NCBI RefSeq assembly: GCF_000699445.3 | Contig: NC_067196.1 | Span: 88,638,364 to 88,702,363 of the forward strand | Length of the DNA stretch: 64,000 nucleotides | From: Schistosoma haematobium | Taxonomy: Eukaryota > Platyhelminthes > Trematoda > Strigeidida > Schistosomatidae | Direction: 5' to 3' | In this document: positions 44,495-56,470 of the stretch, piece after piece | Numbering within the stretch: position 1 is the first letter of the stretch | How the letters are laid out: the number at the start of each line of letters is the position of its first letter | The notes under the pieces: model-generated | The model's database searches: none | What the model saw: only the letters and a program-made list of their open reading frames with translations | Told to the model about the DNA's origin: nothing | Made by a program: the position numbers and the translations under genes

Positions 44495-47400
44495 TTACGT
44501 GCAATAGTCGTTTAAATGTTTTGGAAATCTCACCCTTCTTCCAGAACGCGTCGTTTTAAGTTTATTTTCGGATACTGTCGAAGTATCATCGTGTGTGTTG
44601 GTTGTCGGATGAGGTATTGTAAGTGTCGGAGTCGTGTCGTTCGATTGTACCGAAGGAAAATCGACGTGGATAGGATTTCCTTCTAAATACGCTGCTTTTA
44701 AGCGATCGATGCTGATGCTATCGTTTGTTCCGTTCTTATCGACTATATAGTACTTAGATTCACGTTGAAGAACTTTGAAGGGTCCTTCGTATGCTGATTC
44801 GAATGGTCGTCGATGCGAGTCTCGACGAATGAAAACGTGTGTACTATATCGTAAGCCAGGTTGAACGAAAACATCAGTTGATTGAGGTCGAGTGGAAGCA
44901 GGTTTAACTGAACGCATTGCGTTTGTAAGCCTGTTCGTGTAGGAGGTTAGATCCATGTTCATTGAAGAGGATGAAGGATCCACGAATTCTCCTGGAAGTC
45001 GAAGTGTCGTTCCATAAACGAGTTGAGCCGCAGTGTATCCAATGTCAGCTTTCACTGCATTGCGGATACCTAGTAAGACGAGTGGAAGAGCGTCGGTCCA
45101 TTGTGAAACGTTTGCAGCTGATAGCGAAGCTTTCAGTTGTCGGTGAAAACGTTCTACCAACCCGTTTGCTTGTGGATGGTAGGCGGTCGTTCGGAAGCGA
45201 GTGATTCCTAAAAGTGTGGTCAGACGACGGAAAAGATCAGATTCAAACTGACGTCCGCGGTCTGTAGTGATGGTTGAAGGGCAACCGAAGTTTGCTACCC
45301 ATCGTTCGACGAAGGTGCGGGCCACTGTTTCAGCAGTGATGTCCTTAATAGGTACTGCTTCTGGCCATCGAGTGAAACGGTCAACGCAGGTTAAGAGATA
45401 AGAGTATCCATTTGAATCTGGTAAAGGTCCTACCAAATCCAAATGAACATGGTCGAAACGAGCATCGGGAGTTTTAAACGAGCCTAAGGGACATTTATTG
45501 TGTCTGATAACCTTAGGTTTTTGGCAGCTTACACAGGAGCGTGCCCACTCCCTCACGTCTTTATTCATTCCAGGCCAGCAAAACCGTTCTGCTATAAGCT
45601 TGATGGTTGCACGAACACCTGGATGCGAAAGTTTGTGCAATGTGTTGAAGACATTGCGTCGATAATGTTTCGGCACGATTGGGCGATCCCTACCTGTAGA
45701 TGTGTCACAAAGTAAGGTTTCTTTACCTGTTCCCATCTGTTTGATGCGTAGTTTAAGTGTTGTGGACGATAACTCGTGCTGAAGATCACTGTCTTCTTTT
45801 TGAAGCTCGGCGAGTTTAAGAAGGTCGATACCTTGGAAACTGTTCAAGGAAGTTATGCGAGATAAAGCGTCTGCAACTACATTGTTTGCTCCAGAGATGT
45901 GTTGAATATCTGAAGTAAACTGCGAAATGTAGTCCAGTTGTCGAGACTCACGGGGAGAGTACTTGTCAGAAGGAGAGCTTAACGAGAAAGTGAGCGGTTT
46001 ATGGTCCGTGAAAAGAGTGAATTCACGACCTTCGATGTAGTGTTGGAAATGCCGTACAGCACAATACATAGCTAGGAGTTCCCTACCGAATGTGCTGTAC
46101 CTCGATTCGGTGTCTAGCAACCTTCTAGAGAAAAATGCCAAGGGTTGCCAGGAGTTGTTAACCCATTGTTGTAAGACTCCTCCGATTGCTGAGTCGGATG
46201 CGTCTACTGCGATGCTAATGGGTGCTCGGGTGTCCTGATGTGCGAGCATTGTTGCTTTAGCAATCAGTTCCTTAACTGTGGAGAATGCTTTTCGTGCGGT
46301 GTCGTCCAAATTAATGGATTTCGCATTTCCACGAAGTTGGTCGGTCAGAGGTTTCATAAGTAATGCGCATTTGGGTATGAAACGTCTATAGAAACTTACG
46401 AGGCCGTTGAACGTGCGTAATTGCTTGACGGTGGTCGGTTCTGGGTAATCCAGAATGGCCGCCACTTTGGTCCTAAGAGGTCGAATGCCTTGAGCATCGA
46501 TAGTGTGTCCCAGAAAGTCTAACGAGTCGGTTCCGAATTGGCATTTCTGAACGTTTACAGTAATGCCATGTTTTTGAAGTCGTTCGAAAACAAGATCCAG
46601 ATGCTTGAGATGTGTTTCTCTGTCCGGACTTGCGATTAGACAGTCATCAACATACGCATGTACGAAGTTGAGACCTCGAAAAACGTCGTCTATGAATCTT
46701 TGGAATGTTTGAGCAGCATTCCTTAGACCGAAAGGCATTCGCAAAAATTCATAGAGTCCGAAAGGAGTTATGATAGCTGTTTTCGGTATGTCGTCAGTAG
46801 CCATAGGGATTTGGTTATACGCTTTAACCAAGTCGATTTTCGAAAAGACAGTTGTACCTTTCAAGGTAGCTGTCAAATCGTGAATGTGAGGCAACGGGTA
46901 ACGATCGGGAATGGTTTTCGCGTTCAATCGCCGATAGTCACCAGTTGGACGCCAATCGTTGCTGTCCTTTTTAGGGACCATGTGCAACGGAGATGCATAT
47001 GGGCTATTTGACGGTCGTATGATTCCTAAGTCTATCATGTGATCGAACTCGTTTTTCGCCAACCTTAGCTTTTCAGGGGCTATTCGTCGTGCTTTAGAGA
47101 ATACAGGTGGTCCTGTAGTCGTGATGTGATGTGTAACATTGCTGGTTACACACGGTAATCTCGGTTGCGTTTGTTGTATCCCAGGATACTTATCGAGAAG
47201 TGGCTGATAAAGTGGGTCTATCATATGTTTAACTGTGACTGGGGATACTCTACAACCAGTAAAAGAAGTTACGCAAACGGACAAATTAGTGTTCCCGTCT
47301 ACTAGCCTCCGTTTGCGCGTATCGATGATCAGATTGTGGTGTTGTAGAAGGTCCATACCAATGATTGGCATAGAAACATCTGCAACAACGAAAATCCAGT

Positions 47401-47668
47401 GGATGGGTTTGCGTAAACCCACGTTAAGGTAAACGTACCTTTTGCCATACGTAGCGATCGGTTTTCCGTTTGCCGCCTGTAAGTTTAGGGTCGATTCGTG
47501 AAGCCAGTCGTTAGGATTTGCTGGGAGAACGCTAACTTCTGCGCCAGTGTCGACGAGGTAGCGAACTCTCGTTGTCACATCTGTGACGAATAACAGACGG
47601 CTTTGTTCGCCGGCTACGGTTGCCGTTAACGCGTGCCGGCTTGGAAGTTTCCCGAAATGTTTTTCGAA
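44495..47668 (-). CDS. pol: Gypsy pol: protease, reverse transcriptase, RNase H, integrase
   Basis: The frame is open from just after a stop at 47669-47671 down to 44495. There is no in-frame ATG at its head, so it is expected to be read by -1 frameshifting from gag. Counting from the GTG codon at 47578 (1,027 residues): aspartic protease [12 protein letters not shown] (8-19); reverse transcriptase with catalytic D249 and YVDD (309-312); RNase H with D459, E500, D525 and D570; integrase zinc finger H648, H652, C682, C685; catalytic D714, D773 and E809, with the last two 35 residues apart (DD35E); GPF-type C-terminal module near 930-935. Every catalytic residue checked is present and no internal stop interrupts the frame. 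Length and domain order are those of Ty3/Gypsy pol. The product copies the element RNA into DNA in virus-like particles and integrates it. Confidence 0.95.
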   Translation of the reverse strand, partial: FEKHFGKLPSRHALTATVAGEQSRLLFVTDVTTRVRYLVDTGAEVSVLPANPNDWLHESTLNLQAANGKPIATYGKRYVYLNVGLRKPIHWIFVVADVSMPIIGMDLLQHHNLIIDTRKRRLVDGNTNLSVCVTSFTGCRVSPVTVKHMIDPLYQPLLDKYPGIQQTQPRLPCVTSNVTHHITTTGPPVFSKARRIAPEKLRLAKNEFDHMIDLGIIRPSNSPYASPLHMVPKKDSNDWRPTGDYRRLNAKTIPDRYPLPHIHDLTATLKGTTVFSKIDLVKAYNQIPMATDDIPKTAIITPFGLYEFLRMPFGLRNAAQTFQRFIDDVFRGLNFVHAYVDDCLIASPDRETHLKHLDLVFERLQKHGITVNVQKCQFGTDSLDFLGHTIDAQGIRPLRTKVAAILDYPEPTTVKQLRTFNGLVSFYRRFIPKCALLMKPLTDQLRGNAKSINLDDTARKAFSTVKELIAKATMLAHQDTRAPISIAVDASDSAIGGVLQQWVNNSWQPLAFFSRRLLDTESRYSTFGRELLAMYCAVRHFQHYIEGREFTLFTDHKPLTFSLSSPSDKYSPRESRQLDYISQFTSDIQHISGANNVVADALSRITSLNSFQGIDLLKLAELQKEDSDLQHELSSTTLKLRIKQMGTGKETLLCDTSTGRDRPIVPKHYRRNVFNTLHKLSHPGVRATIKLIAERFCWPGMNKDVREWARSCVSCQKPKVIRHNKCPLGSFKTPDARFDHVHLDLVGPLPDSNGYSYLLTCVDRFTRWPEAVPIKDITAETVARTFVERWVANFGCPSTITTDRGRQFESDLFRRLTTLLGITRFRTTAYHPQANGLVERFHRQLKASLSAANVSQWTDALPLVLLGIRNAVKADIGYTAAQLVYGTTLRLPGEFVDPSSSSMNMDLTSYTNRLTNAMRSVKPASTRPQSTDVFVQPGLRYSTHVFIRRDSHRRPFESAYEGPFKVLQRESKYYIVDKNGTNDSISIDRLKAAYLEGNPIHVDFPSVQSNDTTPTLTIPHPTTNTHDDTSTVSENKLKTTRSGRRVRFPKHLNDYCT
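47609..47665 (-). promoter_or_regulatory. candidate -1 ribosomal frameshift site between gag and pol
   Basis: The gag and pol frames overlap by about 40 bases. At the upstream edge of the overlap the gag frame reads G AAA AAC (47665-47659), close to the classic A AAA AAC slippery heptamer. Downstream, two GCCGGC words (47640-47635 and 47614-47609) can pair, with a smaller ACGG/CCGT hairpin between them. Spacing to the stem is 18 bases, longer than usual. Function is inferred. Confidence 0.55.
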
Positions 47669-48459
47669 TCAGTCGGTTTCGTGTTGGGAAAATTGCAGGG
47701 TTTTCTGCAATTTCTGGAAAACTTTCCATACTGGTTATGATACCAGCACCAGTCGGGGTTATCTGTCTCTCGTGGTCTAGAGACAGATCGCTTACGAGAA
47801 ATGCTTCTACTTGGTGTGCGCGATCTCTTACGGTCGGTACGAAGACTAAGATAACGCGTGAGTGTGTGACATAAGTCGGTTATATCATTCTGAGTCGTGT
47901 GAGGCTTTTCTTTGACTGAAAATACCTCGGTAGTAGAAGGTTTCGTAATTTCTAGAATGCGGTCGGCAGATGCAGCTAGCTCGTCTAAGGCGTTGTTCTG
48001 GAACGAGACCAGAACTGCTTGCACCTGTTGGGGAAGTTTTGACAAGAAGAGTTGTTTGAATAGACCTTCGTCGAAAGTTCTTAGGCCTATAACCTCTCTC
48101 ATCCGTTGCAACATGTCTGTCGCAGAACCGTGTTGCAGGTCGATGTTATTGAAGAGTTGATCTAACCTTTGTCGATCGGTTAGATCTCCTCGTTTAAGAA
48201 TCGAGCGTTTTAAGATTTCGTAAGGATCGGAAACATCACTAGTAAACATACTAGGTGTTACGTACCTGTTGAATTCGCGCGGTAGTGCCTTGACTACTGC
48301 GAGGAATTGTGCACGTGTGTCGATCACGCCGTGCTCGGAGAAGTCGGCTTCTGCGTAGCAAAACCAGGCTTCGATGTTGTCGGGCCAGAAAGGCATCAGT
48401 TGAAACGAAGGTGGGGACAAAGTCTTAAGCTTGAGTACTTTAGGTGTCTGTTCAGTCAT
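47626..48459 (-). CDS. gag: Gypsy gag (capsid/nucleocapsid)
   Basis: Open frame of 277 residues from ATG at 48459 ([10 protein letters not shown]...) to TAA at 47626-47628. The frame is open further upstream to 48519 but without an ATG, so the internal methionine is preferred. Residues 20-45 ([20 protein letters not shown]) match the N-terminal capsid block of CsRn1/Boudicca-type gag. A basic Arg/Ser-rich segment (about 205-230) precedes a single zinc-binding motif with C238, H241, C251 and C255, in the order C-H-C-C rather than the usual C-C-H-C. That order is a hallmark of this lineage. Gag forms the particle and binds the genomic RNA. The last 13 codons overlap the start of pol in the -1 frame. 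Confidence 0.92.
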   Translation of the reverse strand: MTEQTPKVLKLKTLSPPSFQLMPFWPDNIEAWFCYAEADFSEHGVIDTRAQFLAVVKALPREFNRYVTPSMFTSDVSDPYEILKRSILKRGDLTDRQRLDQLFNNIDLQHGSATDMLQRMREVIGLRTFDEGLFKQLFLSKLPQQVQAVLVSFQNNALDELAASADRILEITKPSTTEVFSVKEKPHTTQNDITDLCHTLTRYLSLRTDRKRSRTPSRSISRKRSVSRPRETDNPDWCWYHNQYGKFSRNCRKPCNFPNTKPTDSKNISGNFQAGTR

Positions 48460-48650
48460 GATGAAGTATGAAGTACGATAATGAACGAGGGGAAAATATG
48501 TATATATATATATATCCAAGAAAAAATACGAAAAAAAAAATCACAATGCTTAAAAAAAAATAAAAAATAAGGCAATGATATATAAAAATCCCAAAAAGGA
48601 ACAGACTCACAGTTGCAATTAGGTGTACCAGATCACGTCGGTTTCACCAA
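48460..48650 (-). other. 5' leader of the Gypsy element with primer binding site
   Basis: One base after the 5' LTR the minus strand reads TGGTGAAACCGACGTGAT (48649-48632). This matches the complement of animal tRNA-Trp 3' ends at 16 of 18 positions. CsRn1-type elements are known to use tRNA-Trp. The rest of the leader is A/T-rich with a TATATA run. Confidence 0.8.
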
Positions 48651-48971
48651 TGATGATGTCACAGGTATTCAGTGTTTGACAACGCTTCTACCAGTAACAC
48701 CTTCTTATGTATTTCGTTCCCACCAAGAGAAATCAAAAGACAGAGTCGAGGAGATCGGAAGAGTATATTTGGCGATGACCAATATACCGGAATTCTCTGA
48801 TCTAATCTGGCTAGCGATTGCGGTTGATGTTGAGCACGGCGTTACCACACGTGATCTGGTGCGGATGCCTGACCGAGCGCCTTCAGCTAGGTGAGTCCAC
48901 TAAAACATATGGTCAGCATCCAATGTCGAAAACTTAGTGCTATTTATTTTGGGGATTTATTTACCGCTACA
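48651..48971 (-). repeat. 5' LTR of the Gypsy element
   Basis: 321 bases, read as identical to the 3' LTR at 43725-44045. Promoter and polyadenylation signals should lie here. AAATAAATCCCC near the LTR start in sense orientation may include the polyadenylation-like AATAAA. Confidence 0.95.
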
Positions 48972-51239
48972 CTCTGAATATTATTGGTTTAACAAGATAA
49001 AACACAGTTGCTTCGTTTGTAGTAGTTAAAATGCTTCTAAATGGTAGTATGTATGACGCACAATGTTCCAATAAATTTTCTAAACACTAGCGCTCATCCT
49101 ATTTAATTAATTACTTCAACCTAACGTCGATTTCGAAATTTCTACACTCTTCTGCATTAACTCCAAAAATACGATCCGTACTTTCGGATAAATTCCCAAA
49201 ACCAACTACGTTTAATCGCACTTATGACGAAAATTAAACCTCATCTTTAACGTGGTCCGACTAAAGTGGTACTTTGATAACTTTAACCATTTTGCTTACT
49301 GCCAACTAGAAAGTTCCTTATCTTGTTCCTAATTTTTATAAATCACAAGTCCAGTGCGCTTTGGTTAGGTCGTAGAATAAATAAGCTTCCGAAAGATTAT
49401 ACTAAAGTCAAAAACATTACATAAGCTAAGGATATATTGTCTTAGCCTGTGATCCATTCGGAAGGGGACGAGCAACTAGAACGCGAGTCACTCTAAATTG
49501 AGTGCATGATTCGCTTTTAGATTGCATGGCAATTTCTTCTGAGTTAGTATTCTTTTTTAGAATTTCAGAAGTACCTCTGTCAGACCGACTGTGTAAGTTG
49601 GATACTCAGAGACGACTCAAACGGTTGTGTTCATCAGAAAAACAACACTGTGTGAGGAGATTCCATTAATAGCCTTAAAATGTAAGTTTTAGTGGTTTGG
49701 GAAACCTAAAATGTTGAAAAGTCATGAGAGGTGACAGACAAATCATTTAAGTAACCTTATTACCTTTAATGTATCAAGATTTTCGCCGTTTCTCCGACAA
49801 TATTGTTCAGTGCGTTGAAATTATGTAGATTCAAAAGCATAATTTGTTGGAACTTCTATTTACTTCATAGTTATGCTACGTTTAGTAAGAAAAATAAACT
49901 ACGAAACTTTAAACCTTGATTGAGGTTGGTTATTATAAGTTGATTTACTCATCAAAACTCAATGGGAAATCTCATCGGTTATTTGATTTCTGCTTTTTAT
50001 TTAAGAATATCCACAGCTGTAAATATGCCAAAGATTTTTCATTGGCTAGCTTGAGTCCACTCCACGGGATCGTTTAGTGGCATAGCATAGTAGCGTGGTT
50101 CTATAAATCCAAAAGTCCCGGATGTTAACTTACTAGTGATATGAATAAAGAAGTCATTATTTACTTCCGGATATGACAACAAAGTTATCCACTGCGTTTT
50201 AACACAAGAAAGGTCTTGATTGGCTTTTCACTGAGAAAGAAAGCATCCCGTATTGACAAAGTATTTTCCCTTCATGTATTCCGAAAGTAGAAGCAGGTGA
50301 TAAGATTCCACACCTATGGCACCACACATAGTCTAAAAGGGCGTATAAAGATAGATACTAAATGACAGTAAAAATAGCCGTAATAGTACATGTATATGAA
50401 TATATTAGGTTAAAAATTAAAAGAGATATATATTAGTAAAACCAAATTGTATATCTGAAATATTCTCATTTAACCTGACGTGCTCATAGGATCCTAACCC
50501 TTTCGATTTAAAACGGATACATCTTCCTGTCGTGTTAACTTATCGCTTCAAGTTAGTTCATGTTCGCTTTTAATCATTTTCCCACTTTTTCAAAGTAGTT
50601 TTACAAGGTTTATTAATATATTGTCATACATATTTACTAAAATTGTCTAATCCTAAGACAGTTTACAATATCAACCAATTTAAGTTATAAAATCGCTTGA
50701 AAACAAGCAGCGACAGGAAGCCTTTTTGTTCTATTTTAAGGCTAGATATTCATGCACATCCATGACTATACCGGAGATCTCACTCAGTAATTCGAATCAC
50801 TAGATCGTAACTCAGTGGTCTGCTGATTTTTAAATTTTTTAGTTGTTTAGCTGAAGTCACTTCAGTTGTGCAATATTTAATAGTAAATTTTCTAATTTTG
50901 ATTAAGATTTATAAATGTCAATTTTGTAACTCTACATCGTAGCTGTTCAGTTTGTCTTGATTTTTAATGGTTTCCTAACCATAATAACTTCATGATGTAG
51001 ATTGTTACAAATTTTGACAGTTTTCTTAACTTCATTATATGTCAATTCATTTAACAACTTCTGGTTGACAAAAGTGATGAATTTTTAAAACTTTCACCGG
51101 ATTTGATTGTTTATCTAAGGCCCAGTCAACAACTACATGATATTAATTGTCTATCCAAATTCATAATGTTTACTAATTTTTAACATCTGTACATAAGAAA
51201 AATACTTAAGCTATAATAACTGAATGAAGATTAATATCA
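48972..51239. other. unassigned sequence, about 2.3 kb
   Basis: The right flank of the Gypsy insertion starts with the second CTCT. No exon, recognised repeat or long open frame was found. Parts around 49100-49600 are slightly less AT-rich and may be old repeat. Confidence 0.4.
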
Positions 51240-51373
51240 GAAGGGGTTTTGTGAATATTATAGTAATTTTCTAATAGTTGAGAACGTGAGTCAATTAAAG
51301 GTAGACCACTATGGAAAACTTAGAAGCATTGGACGGCCATTTCGTCCTATTGTGGAACCCCTTAGCAGTGCGC
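51240..51373 (-). repeat. SINE family I tail with hammerhead half
   Basis: Runs from aaggggttttgtgaatatta to gcagtgcgcatc and stops inside the ribozyme. The CUGANGA box is broken (ctaagg). It abuts the inverted duplicate with shared bases atcgat. Confidence 0.75.
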
Positions 51374-52029
51374 ATCGATTAATATCATTTATTGATCACT
51401 TAGTGATTGATTAAACATTCAAAACATTTTCTAATCTTTTTCATGGAAACTATAATCATGTTCATCATTACTGAAATAATGTTGATGTAAGCAAATCATG
51501 TATATACATACATATATAATCTAACTAGAAAACAATACACAAAAATAATGAGAGAAATATTGATTTTTTAAAGTGAATTTATTTGATTTACTCACATTGT
51601 ACAAATAATAAAAAACAGGTTAACAGTTTTTTCATCTTTCATGACAAATTTATCATTGTAATTGTAATAGTTGAGATCATCAATTGATTGAAGCTAGATC
51701 ACCACGGAAATCCTAGAAGCATTGGATGACCGTTTCGTCTTATTGTGGAACTTCTCAGCAATGCGCAACCACAATCCCGTTTCGCGAGTTTCGAATCGTT
51801 GACCTGTCGGTTTCGTGCGTGAACACTTAACCACTAGACTATTGAGCTGGCTGGCATTCAGCGATGCTGATGTTTAACTTCAACTAATCCACGAAATTGA
51901 GCGACACATCCACCATTGCATTGAGGTAGATGCCTGTTTCTACTCGACACGGATGATCTTCACTGGCCACAGCTTCTTACTAGAACTCTGAGAATTCCTT
52001 CACGAATCCAGTCACTAGTGAGCACATGG
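51374..52029 (-). repeat. inverted segmental duplicate, copy 2
   Basis: Reverse complement of 25420-26093: first about 290 bases of non-SINE flank (51374-51660), then a full family I SINE (51660-52029). Differences are scattered substitutions and small indels. One copy has about 25 extra bases after ctgttaacct. Confidence 0.8.
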
Positions 52030-52183
52030 TAATTATCAGTATAGAGTTGTGGAGATTATTAAGTTTTTGATTGAGATCAGTCTCTATAACCTTACACTGT
52101 TAAGAATTTTCTATGAATTTATATTAAAAGTCAAAACGGCAGCAATAACAAATGAACAATTATCTCTTCTCAATTATGTTTAG

Positions 52184-52415
52184 GAAACATTTCATATATG
52201 AATTGAACAAATTACCAATTACCAAAAGACAGAAAGAAGATACGAATATGGATGAAAATGACGAAGAAGAAGAAGAAGAAGAAGAAGAAGAAGAAGAAAA
52301 AGAAAACGAAGAAACAAAGTTTTTCATTGATTTCTATAAAAAATTCCATCAAATCCAAATGAATCAAATCTGGTTTCCAAAAGATCTACATGAATTTCTA
52401 CAATTTTATAATATA
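52184..52415 (+). CDS. unrecognised acidic protein, internal exon
   Basis: Preceded by a plausible acceptor (attatgtttag|g) and followed by a donor (ATA|gttagt at 52416). It encodes HFIYELNKLPITKRQKED, then a long glutamate run (GAA repeats, 52264-52303), then KFFIDFYKKFHQIQMNQIWF and FPKDLHEFLQFYNI. The open frame reaches back to an ATG at 52152, but the acceptor suggests that ATG may lie in an intron. Upstream exons were not found. Two following exons continue the frame exactly (52508-52607 and 52655-52761), which is the main reason to accept this as a gene. I do not recognise the family. Confidence 0.6.
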
Positions 52416-52507
52416 GTTAGTGATAAGTCAAAAAATAAATTAAAAAAATAAAATAAAGGGAATATATTTCATTGAAAAAAATAATTATTTTTTAAATTTT
52501 TTTTTAG

Positions 52508-52607
52508 GATAATTTTCCAGTTTTAAATTTAAATACTGAAATTCCCGCTGAAAAAGTTGGTTCAATTACTCCCAATGATTTACATGATCTTTTTCAATTT
52601 AAAATTG
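52508..52607 (+). CDS. same gene, next exon
   Basis: After a 92-base intron (52416-52507, GT...tttttttttag) the exon encodes DNFPVLNLNTEIPAEKVG and SITPNDLHDLFQFKI. It ends in phase 1 at a gtaaat donor (52608). The motif DLH(D/E)(L/F)(F/L)QF repeats the end of the previous exon (DLHEFLQFY), suggesting an internal repeat. Confidence 0.65.
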
Positions 52608-52654
52608 GTAAATTTAATTTTGTTTGTTTGATTGTTTAATTCAATATTGAATAG

Positions 52655-52761
52655 ATTCGAAAAATGTTAATGATCTAATTCAAAATATGGAGAAACAATT
52701 CAATAATGATTTTAAACAAATGATAGATGGAATCAATAGTTTGAATATAGTTACTATATGA
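52655..52761 (+). CDS. same gene, terminal exon
   Basis: A 47-base intron (52608-52654), typical of the tiny introns in schistosome genes, precedes this exon. It encodes SKNVNDLIQNMEKQFNNDF and ends ...INSLNIVTI with TGA at 52759-52761. The segment is likely helical. Frame and splice phases join cleanly with the previous exon. Confidence 0.65.
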
Positions 52762-52962
52762 TAGATAAACGTTACACAAAAAAAACTATCATGATTGAGT
52801 ATTGATTTTAAAATGAGTTACCATATAGATATTATTGTAGTTGTTATGTGAGAATAAAATTAAAATGATAAATTTACTTAATTCTTGTTGAAATTAATAG
52901 TTTTCTATTTTGAAAAAAAATAAGGAAAGATTAAAATCGAATGTACCAACTAGTATTTAACT
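52762..52962. other. 3' flank of the small gene
   Basis: AT-rich. gaataaaatt near 52851 could serve as a polyadenylation signal about 90 bases past the stop. Confidence 0.45.
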
Positions 52963-52975
52963 AGTTACTTACTTA

Positions 52976-53019
<44 letters not shown>

Positions 53020-53280
53020 TTTACTTATAACTATTACCTCTCGTCAAGGAGCATAGGCTGTTGACCAGCATTCTCCATCCGAACCTATTTTAGGTAATGA
53101 TTTCCATTTTTTCCAGTTGTTATTCATCCTTTTCATATCTGTTCCTGTTTTTCGACGTAATGTTCTCTTTAGCCTACCTCTTTTCTGTTTCCATTTCAGG
53201 ATTCCAAGTTAGGGATTACTTGGTGATGCAGTTTAGTGATTTCCTCAATGTATTTCTTATTCACTTCTAATAGCTTTTCT
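52963..53280 (-). mobile_element. RTE 3' end with (ACTT)n tail
   Basis: About 60 bases of ACTT repeats (52967-53028) are followed by about 240 bases of RTE C-terminus on the minus strand, frameshifted. Confidence 0.8.
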
Positions 53281-53917
53281 TGAATTCTTACTGGTGCACC
53301 TTGAAATGCATCATTAATCTTCTATATACCAGCAGGTGCTATATAGTCTTGAATGATCTAACCAAAATAAAGAATAACTTCTTCAAGCTTACGAAACTAA
53401 CAACTGAGTTAATAAGAGTATTTGAAATCTTATGGATGAATAAATTCTTTAAATATTACAGGACAACGGGTGACATGTAGCACAAAATCCTGATGTAGTG
53501 TTACCTATATTCATCTGCTTACCATTAGTAGATAGTTCACATTACTGTCTAACAGACTAGACCAGTCGCCAAAATGCAACATAGTCAGTTAAATTTGATT
53601 AGCCTAAGGATTCTATATCATTATACCAGCTACTGTTTAAAATTAAGTATATCTGAAATTAAAATTTAAAAGTAATACACTACTTTCTAACAATGAAGTA
53701 AGCTCTTTGCATAAGGAAGATATCTGCGAACGATTATACACAAATAATTATTTTGAATTCATTAGTTCTGTGGATCTTTGTTAGTTTACAAAGTCTCCTT
53801 CATTGTAAAATACTTGAAAGATTTCCGAAGATGATTTTCATTATAAATCAACATTAGGTAGATTGCTTATGGAAACGTAGAACTATAGGATAATTAATTT
53901 GCCTTAATGAACAGGGT
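53281..53917. other. unassigned sequence
   Basis: No gene or repeat was recognised. A 66-codon frame at 53280-53480 has no support. Confidence 0.4.
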
Positions 53918-54476
53918 GGATCTGATGCAGATGTGAAGGCGCGGATCGGCAAAGCATGAGCAGTATATTTACAACTGAGGAACATCTGGAACTCAAAGCA
54001 ACTGTCAACCAACAGCAAACCTAAAATTTTCAATACAAATGTGAAGATAGTTCTACTGTATGGGGCGGAAACCCGGAGAACTACGAAAGCCATCATCCAG
54101 AAAATATTGGTGTTTGTTAACAGTTGTCTACGCAAAATACTTCAGATCCGTTCGCCGGACACTATTAGCAACAACCTACTATGGGAGAGAACAAACCAGA
54201 TCCCAGTAGAGGAAGAAATCAGATATAAGCACTGGAAGTGGATAGGACACACATTGAGGAAATCACCCAACTGCGTCACAAGACGAGCCCTCACATGGAA
54301 TTCTCAAGGCCAAAGGAGGAGGAGAAGAGGAAGAATAAAGAACACATTACTCTGGGGAATGGAGATAGACATGAGCAAAATGAACAAGAATTGGATGGAA
54401 CTAGAAAAGAAGGCCCATGACAGAGTGGGTTGGTTAATGCTGGTCGGCGGCCTATGCTCCATTAGGAGTAACAGGC

Positions 54477-54520
<44 letters not shown>

Positions 54521-54525
54521 TGTAT
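53918..54525 (+). mobile_element. RTE-type retrotransposon 3' end, youngest copy
   Basis: 5'-truncated copy starting near GGSDADVKARIG. The last 147 codons are open (54041-54484: [15 protein letters not shown]..., [10 protein letters not shown], ...SIRSNRRK). A clean (GTAA)11 tail (54477-54520) follows. The lack of frame damage in the C-terminus suggests a recent insertion. Confidence 0.88.
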
Positions 54526-56339
54526 AGACGTTTTAGTACTTTACTTCCTCAACATTTAGATCTATTAGTGTACATGGTAATTATAAAGCTACACACATAT
54601 AATTAGACCTAGATCCATTCCCCTTTCCTCTGGAATCCACATCTTGGATAAAATTTTATATGAAGTAAACCATCTTCTAATCTTTGCCACTTTAGGGCCG
54701 TGAGATGTAACCATCCAGAATAAAAGACATGCTGAGGTTATAAGTACAAGATCATTGTTTGTGAGTTATGGGACCATTGAGTGAATTATGTCTTGTTTAG
54801 ATAAGTAGGATACATTAGGAAGTGAGACGGGGAATTCGCTTCAGCTGAAATAACTAGAGTGGGTATTACGACAGTCAAGGATTTATCAGATTTGGTTCGC
54901 GGTACTGGTTTCAATAGAATTAAACTAGAAAATGTTATGAGTGACCAAACGTTTATTCATTAACTATCGTTTCGAGATGTTTAAAGAAAAAATGTAAGCT
55001 GCCTGAACATGATTCGTCGATCCATTTAGATCAGTAATTCAGAACCTTACGCGACATGCCTAACTGGGTATGTCATGTTAAAATGCCAATTATTTCAAGA
55101 AATAAACCAACAAAAATCTGTTTTGGTAGTTGAAACGAGCTGAAGGATGACGTCACCAGACACTGTTTTTCCCGAGATTTAATCCAATGAAAATACTGTG
55201 AAGGTATAAATAATCAATCTACAAAATATTTATGCTCAGAAAAAATGTAGGTTACGTGATTTTATTGGGGCAAGGTGAGTAATATTACGGTACCTATTAG
55301 TTAAGACTCGGGTGGTTGGTACGGATTTCTTAAAGGTTACGAAAATCTCTGTTTATGAATTTCAGTAAACATAAGTCTTAGATTGTCGGCTCTCTGTTGA
55401 TTACATCGAGTTATCAGAAATAAGTTCGAGCTTAAGCTACTTTGGTGCAGAATTGTTACTAGATCTTCAACGATTTTGAATAAGTTGAGTAGTTTGTAAA
55501 GATTTCAAAGATCACTATCGTTTGTTCCATACTTTAACTCCTCAGATAGATCATTCCAGATATAATTCTGGTTGGTTAATTTGATGACAAAGTGTGGAAT
55601 TTGAGCATCCAAAAACAATGGACTGTAATGAGACACTGTGCTAATTTATCATTAGCTTAAAACTCATAAATTTATATTAGTTGTCCGTTTTAAACGAAAC
55701 ACCTATTTACTCGAATGTTTCTTGATGATATAGTGTAAACTGATTTATGTTTTTAATAAAGTTCGTGGAATTCCTTGCATTTTATAGCTTACATGATAAA
55801 CTAACTTCATGTAGACAACCGCTGAAAATTTCTTAAGCACTGAAAAGCTCTTTCGTACTAGTATGTGATTCTACGATGGAACCCAGAAACTTCAGCTATG
55901 ATCCACGATCTAGTGGTTTACATGTCTTAGTTCAATTAAGTTATTGTGATGAACAACCATGTTTCAGTTCCATTGTCTTACAATCCACTTAACACGGCTT
56001 CTTACAATAACTAAATGGTTGTGCTGCTAACAATCAGTGATATAAACTACAGGATTCTTGTTTTATTTAACACGTTGTGATAATAAAGAAAGCTACAAAA
56101 TTACAAGCATTGAAACCATTTCATTAAAATTAATTTGATTTGTGACCATAAATTTCTTATCAGATGAAACTCATTAGATCATGATTGACAGGATGGTAAA
56201 AACAGTTAATTGTTTCTTTTACGAACTAAAAATGATCAGTATGCTTGGTAAAATTTTGCTATCTATTTGTTCAATAGCACCAAACAATAATACAAAATAC
56301 AAAAGAATAATAAGTTATTCACCAACTTGATTGTGATAT
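54526..56339. other. unassigned sequence, about 1.8 kb
   Basis: No gene, repeat or long open frame was recognised on either strand. Confidence 0.4.
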
Positions 56340-56470
56340 TGAGATCACTAACTGATTTAAGTTGTGAAACAATCGAGAACCTGAAATCAATGAACAGACA
56401 TTTCGCTCTAGTTTAGCACTCTTCAGGAGTTTTCATCTCTTGTAGGCCGTTGATATAATTCCGATTTGGA
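56340..56470 (-). repeat. very degenerate SINE family I tail
   Basis: Traces of the tail (ttgagatcactaactgattta) and of the ribozyme half (catttcgctctagtttagcactcttcagg) are recognisable. Low identity. Confidence 0.45.

Larger units (their letters stand above)
43725..48971 (-). mobile_element. complete Ty3/Gypsy retrotransposon, CsRn1/Boudicca-like
   Basis: A full 5,247-base insertion: 5' LTR (48651-48971), primer site, gag, pol, polypurine tract and 3' LTR (43725-44045), all on the minus strand. The element is flanked by a perfect CTCT duplication (43721-43724 and 48972-48975). The two LTRs read as identical across 321 bases. Both main frames are open. The gag zinc-binding motif (C-x2-H-x9-C-x3-C) and tRNA-Trp-like primer site are the known signatures of the CsRn1/Kabuki/Boudicca lineage of trematode and insect Gypsy elements. 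Base composition is clearly less AT-rich than the surroundings. All of this indicates a very recent, possibly still competent, insertion. Confidence 0.95.

Noticed and set aside
44962..47874. Several 65-84-residue frames on the plus strand across the Gypsy element
   Set aside because: They lie antisense to intact gag and pol and are shadows of those frames.
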